Assembly (NCBI GenBank): GCA_008973525.1
Contig: WACJ01000404.1
Location: forward strand, 62,001 to 126,000
DNA length: 64,000 nt
Reading direction: 5' to 3'
Source: Stenopsyche tienmushanensis
Taxonomy: Eukaryota; Arthropoda; Insecta; Trichoptera; Stenopsychidae
The translations under genes were made by a program, and so were the position numbers. Below, piece by piece: positions 61,401 through 64,000 of this stretch (positions within the stretch are counted from its first letter, which is position 1; every line of letters starts with the position of its first letter). The notes under the pieces were generated by a model. The model was not told the origin of the DNA, did not search any database, and was given only the letters and a program-made list of their open reading frames with translations.

Positions 61401-61869
61401 TCATAGACTCTCAGCTGCGTCTATAGACGCTTGTGGCATCATAAATTGTTGATTAAAAGCGTCTTAGCGCATGCGTAAAATAAAAATACATCCACAACGT
61501 ATAGATTAAATTAAATGAAGATTACCTTCGCATATTAGTTCTGAACAACAAGCGCCGTGTCGCAGAAGTAATACACAAGTCGGTGGTGGAGGATCAGGTA
61601 GAAGAGGGCAAACTCTAAGATAGCACACCAAAGATCCTCGAAGGCATCTACATTTTAAGCACGGTTCATCAGTGGCCACCAATGCTCCTTCCTCGAATGT
61701 CGACTCCTTGTAAACACATGCTGTAATAATTAAATTGATTGATTAATTGCACAATTGGCTTTATGATCATCTGTATTATAATTAAAATGCTTACTCTTCT
61801 TTTTTTCTACTGGGGGATAGTTGGGTGAAAATATATCCAGCCAGCCGATGGATGTTCCCGATTGTGATC
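55372..61869 (-). CDS. Tnc: Tenectin-like secreted multi-VWC mucin, 3' portion (12 exons)
   Basis: Exons (minus, in order): 61795-61869, 61526-61720, 61076-61105, 60882-60962, 60037-60276, 59086-59274, 58019-59015, 57035-57444, 56825-56956, 56559-56747, 55510-56485, 55372-55490. Five von Willebrand type C modules alternate with long Ser/Thr/Asp/Pro-rich, N-glycosylatable linkers, the layout of insect tenectin, a secreted apical-matrix mucin and integrin ligand in Drosophila; the PPEIEAILNIS and SLPPSLPNLQIIPF stretch fits that family as I remember it. Introns are phase 1, except phase 2 between 58019 and 57444. The signal peptide and first exons are not seen and probably lie right of 61.9 kb. 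The frame breaks twice, near 56.07 kb and at 55.49-55.51 kb. No RGD is visible in these exons. Alternative: another VWC-repeat protein. Confidence 0.82.
55510..56485 (-). CDS. Tnc: Tenectin-like exon: Thr/Pro-rich mucin linker with frame break
   Basis: Acceptor TTATTTTTAG. The first frame (56485 to about 56080) has a TTKKPTTTTTSTTD mucin-like run and ends in FYHMNPIE; the next frame (+1) opens ...CMPEELDEDADDGFSFD then a Thr/Ser/Pro/Lys mucin stretch to DPASPFGGG. The first frame hits a stop at 56031; the second has a stop (TGA) just upstream at about 56085. Thus one base too many lies between, about 56050-56085. Length 976 nt is 3n+1 given the flanking phases, which agrees with a single extra base. 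Confidence 0.8.
56559..56747 (-). CDS. Tnc: Tenectin-like exon: VWC module 4
   Basis: 189 nt, the same length as VWC 3. DDCVSNGRKYKNGELI...CVVCFCYYGDIHCQDPECPPIKLGC......SCCGVEIC: complete VWC Cys set. Donor CA/GTATGA. Confidence 0.9.
56825..56956 (-). CDS. Tnc: Tenectin-like short linker exon
   Basis: 132 nt, GGGTGTAG/GT acceptor, ACTG/GTATAA donor, phase 1: FLPREPPLLDSYYNMGYPTQ and PDVANPVTDPTIMVTDRAKI. Pro-rich. Confidence 0.75.
57035..57444 (-). CDS. Tnc: Tenectin-like exon: linker with IIPFLAIDAV
   Basis: 410 nt; TTATTCCAG acceptor completes a phase-2 codon to give LPNLQ-IIPFLAIDAV. Then a charged EKNKEKE run and a Pro/Tyr/Asn-rich linker; donor GAAG/GTAATA (phase 1). Confidence 0.85.
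58019..59015 (-). CDS. Tnc: Tenectin-like exon: long acidic Ser/Thr linker
   Basis: 997 nt, acceptor TTATTATAG, donor CA/GTAAGT (phase 2, unlike the others). Rich in Ser, Thr, Asp, Asn with over a dozen N-x-S/T sites. Near its end are PPEIEAILNIS, an acidic/Tyr patch DDFYDYDYKSS and SLPPSLPNLQ. It is likely heavily glycosylated. The opposite strand is also open for 253 codons because of the skewed composition. Confidence 0.88.
59086..59274 (-). CDS. Tnc: Tenectin-like exon: VWC module 3
   Basis: 189 nt, phase 1. CEVDGIFYPEGEKI...CDNCFCMRQMVRCVPLSCAPP.LGC.....PGECCASSYNC: ten Cys in VWC spacing. Donor CA/GTAAGTC. Confidence 0.9.
59275..60036. repeat. Intron carrying two tandem copies of repeat B
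   Basis: Copies at about 59340-59665 and 59700-59995, same orientation. Each has GGCTTGAACGCC or GACTTGAATGCC, a GTCTCTCCGTCTCCGTCGCA-like block, ATACGCTACGC, then TATTTTATTATATAxTACAC AAACACAAC. The junction holds the inverted sequences TAGAAGTTTCACTT and AAGTGAAACTTCTA, which look like abutting termini. Non-coding; lies between the VWC 2 and VWC 3 exons. Confidence 0.65.
60037..60276 (-). CDS. Tnc: Tenectin-like exon: VWC module 2
   Basis: 240 nt, TTTCAG/GA and AATG/GTATTG. A full Cys set: C......Y.......DRRCEYCYC..GKERCVQPRCLPPPKDC..RRAPHACCPVRYDC, then a short Thr-rich tail. Strongly VWC. Confidence 0.88.
60300..60881. other. Intron of the tenectin-like gene
   Basis: Lies between the 81-nt linker exon and the VWC 2 exon. 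AT-rich; one 64-codon minus frame (60495-60689) has no features and no matching splice sites. Confidence 0.4.
60882..60962 (-). CDS. Tnc: Tenectin-like linker exon
   Basis: 81 nt, TTAATTTTAG acceptor, GACG/GTATTA donor, phase 1: GAISTNHISRSEPSSG then FPVNNTAFGD. Ser/Asn-rich, with an N-glycosylation site (NNT). Confidence 0.65.
61076..61105 (-). CDS. Tnc: Tenectin-like 30-nt microexon
   Basis: Between ATTAAG and CAAG/GTAAG, 30 nt in phase 1: KKEEVINSDQ. The acceptor lacks a strong pyrimidine tract, so use of this exon is inferred from the good donor and matching phase only. Confidence 0.45.
61526..61720 (-). CDS. Tnc: Tenectin-like exon: VWC module 1
   Basis: 195 nt, ATTATTACAG acceptor, GAAG/GTAATC donor. 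Cys pattern C..(Y)...F..G......C..C.C....VCY..VCP...(P)C.....HGACCSELIC, a complete VWC module with ten Cys. Confidence 0.85.
61795..61869 (-). CDS. Tnc: Tenectin-like exon (linker before first VWC)
   Basis: 75 nt, GCAG/GATC acceptor and A/GTAAGC donor, phase 1 at both ends: SQSGTSIGWLDIFSPNYPPV then EKKK. No stop in this frame. It joins to the VWC exon to give TCVYKES. Confidence 0.65.
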
Positions 61870-64000
61870 CTGCAAATCAAACGATCGTTCATTGAATCAC
61901 ACATTCAAATCTTCGCAAATTAGACGATCATGGACTATCAAAAAAATATCGAGACAAGGGTTGCTAATTTTTTAAGCGCATAAACGCTAACGAAATATCA
62001 TGAGGTATATTTTAAAGTAACCGGTTTTAATGTTTAAAGCTCAAGTTGCGGGTGGCAAAGTACCAGTGACCGCAAAAACACCTTGTGGGAACGACGACCC
62101 TTCTTTGCAACCATTGTTCGGATTGCCTTAATATTTTTGTTCTCCGACGTTGGATGAAATAAAAGCAGAAAGAGTTGGATTTTCGACAATGCTTGTACGT
62201 CGATATAAATCTGCTTTGGAAACTGTTTCTTCGCCGCCTTTCGAATTTGGAGGTTCTCATGGCGTTTGGTATATAATTTGAAATTTAGACTATAATAAAG
62301 TATGATATTGTACTTGGATTAGTTGAAAGGGTGTAATGTATCGGAACCAATTGATGATTATTGTGTTTGTACTTCAAACATCACCAATTAGGTCTTCGGA
62401 TTAGTTTATTGCGTAACTTAAATACCTCGCGTCTTAACAACCACATGGGAATACTACAATATTTTAAGAGTTGATTTTCTGTAATTGAGCGATTTTGGAA
62501 TGTAATGACATGCTATGGTATGGATGTTAAATTTTACAGATATCTAACGGAACTGTGAGTTTTTCCAAAACAATAATATTTACAGTAAACAAATTACTTT
62601 CAACAACAATTTGGGAAGCTAACTGTTTGCAGAATGGCTTATTGCTTGTAACAATACATTACACAAACTTAAATATTCTTTCAATTTGAGCCTTTTATGA
62701 TTGCTCTAGAAAATATAAGTTCAAATTATGGCAAGTAACTTACGGTTACGATGTCCAAAAAAGCTATGGATCTTGACATACTTGGTATATTTCAAATATT
62801 TTTCTAGATTCCATAGTATAATAATGCTAATTATTCATTAAAAGATCCTCTATCTATAATATATATACATATATTAGGTTCACCAGAAAGAAATCCATTA
62901 TTTACATACGCTTTCATATGAGCTCAACTTGTGTTCAGACACAGTGTGTAAAAAATAAAGTAATTGGTCGAGAAAATTGAAATTCAATTGGGATATATTA
63001 TAGTAGAAGACTTTATATATATATACAAAGATTTTTCAAAGCGGTGTTGGATTGTCCAATTTGTCGGACTATAGAGTATTGCCCCCGAACCCTTACAGTC
63101 CGGATTTTTTTGGAATAAAGTACTTACAATCCGAAAAAATATGAAAATGATGAGATATACATAGATAATACAAGATTTCGTATTATAGAATTAACGTCAT
63201 AATGGCCATAGCAATTATAAAAACCTGTTATGGTATATGCCTCTTTCTTTCCTGAATAAATCACATACAAAGCTTCCTCCACCTCTGGATGTTTTTTTTA
63301 AAGTTTGCCTATTGCCTTTTCGCGGCTATTTTGTAACGTAAATAGTAGATCGTTATATGCCGTACTCACTTGCCAACTTACAAAAATATTATTTTAATTA
63401 CGATTTAGGTTGTCCAGAATCACTCTGTTGCATATTTTTATATTAACGAAACTTGTTTTGTAATGTCGGACTATAGGGGTCGCCGGATTAGACTGGGATT
63501 TCTAATCAATAATTAAAACCTCAGTTAATCCTCGACATATCGGAAAAAGGTAAAAAAATAATTATAATTTTGCCCTTAAAAAACTTAAAAACGCAATAGT
63601 AAAACCCGTTTTTTTAGACAATATAAAAATTAAAATCATATATATGGAATGTGCCAAATCAAGTGTTACCCATTTTAATACATCATTTGTCATAGCATTA
63701 TCGATTTTCTTATATTTCAATATTAAAATTCTAAATAATACTTTTTATATAGCCCCTTGGCGCTGCATTTTGCTCTGATTTCAGAAATATCTATAAAATT
63801 TAAATTGTTTGCATGTTCATATTATGATTTAATATTTTAATGCCCCGATTTTTTAAATTATGACCTGATTAGGTCATCACATTTTTATGGCTACTAATTG
63901 CTCCAAATGATAGATTGAACTCCTCTTGTTCTTAACTCTGCTTATCCGGGAGATCTTTTCGGATTAAATACTATTCGTTTCAAGCAACGATTATTGCGTT
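61870..64000. other. Upstream intron or 5' region of the tenectin-like gene
   Basis: No further tenectin exon could be recognised. A GC-richer segment at 62.03-62.29 kb reads fairly well on the minus strand in one frame (EPPNSKGGEETVSKADLYRR and, past one stop, GNPNNGCKEGSSFPQGVF) and may be a decayed coding relic. A lone mariner-like terminus TTAGGTTCACCAGAAAG occurs at about 62875. GTCGGACTATAG occurs twice (about 63.06 and 63.47 kb). Confidence 0.3.

Noticed and set aside
1..64000. CRISPR arrays, operons and bacterial promoters
   Set aside because: No regularly spaced direct repeats were seen, and the introns, mariner elements and insect genes show that this is eukaryotic DNA.

Overview
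The window is AT-rich, intron-bearing nuclear DNA from an insect (order not determined). The evidence is the gene content (a Methuselah-type receptor exon, an insect-like rhomboid protease, a tenectin-like multi-VWC matrix protein), ordinary GT-AG introns, and mobile DNA typical of arthropods: several mariner families, hAT, pogo-like and piggyBac-like MITEs, and an R1/jockey-type LINE.

Layout. 0-11.7 kb is gene-poor and full of short repeats: several copies of a ~380 bp TTAA-flanked MITE (family A), a fold-back element (family C) and two internally deleted mariner copies. 11.8-12.86 kb holds one large GC-rich exon on the minus strand, encoding the signal peptide, ectodomain and first membrane helices of a Methuselah-like GPCR; its later exons are not seen in the window. 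13.4-49 kb is a long stretch with no convincing host gene but many decayed elements: a hAT transposase tail, a second type of mariner-superfamily transposase, an R1-like LINE inserted inside a family A MITE (19.2-21.3 kb), a fold-back MITE (29.2 kb), a large palindrome (33 kb), a pogo-like element (37.2 kb), a deleted mariner next to a hAT MITE with a perfect 8 bp target duplication (40.7-41.3 kb), and two further mariner copies. 49.4-51.8 kb (plus strand) is a complete five-exon rhomboid intramembrane serine protease of 395 residues. 55.4-61.9 kb (minus strand) carries the 3' twelve exons of a tenectin-like gene: five VWC modules separated by Ser/Thr/Pro-rich linkers, nearly all introns in phase 1.

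The three host genes do not form an operon or an obvious functional cluster. The rhomboid (membrane proteolysis) and tenectin (apical matrix) genes are neighbours, with their 3' ends facing each other about 3.5 kb apart. The last part of the tenectin gene has two reading-frame breaks, one coinciding with a 19-nt interval that looks exactly like a GT-AG phase-1 intron. The most unusual non-genic signal is the family A MITE: its copies share a body but carry unrelated left ends, each of which can form a small hairpin.
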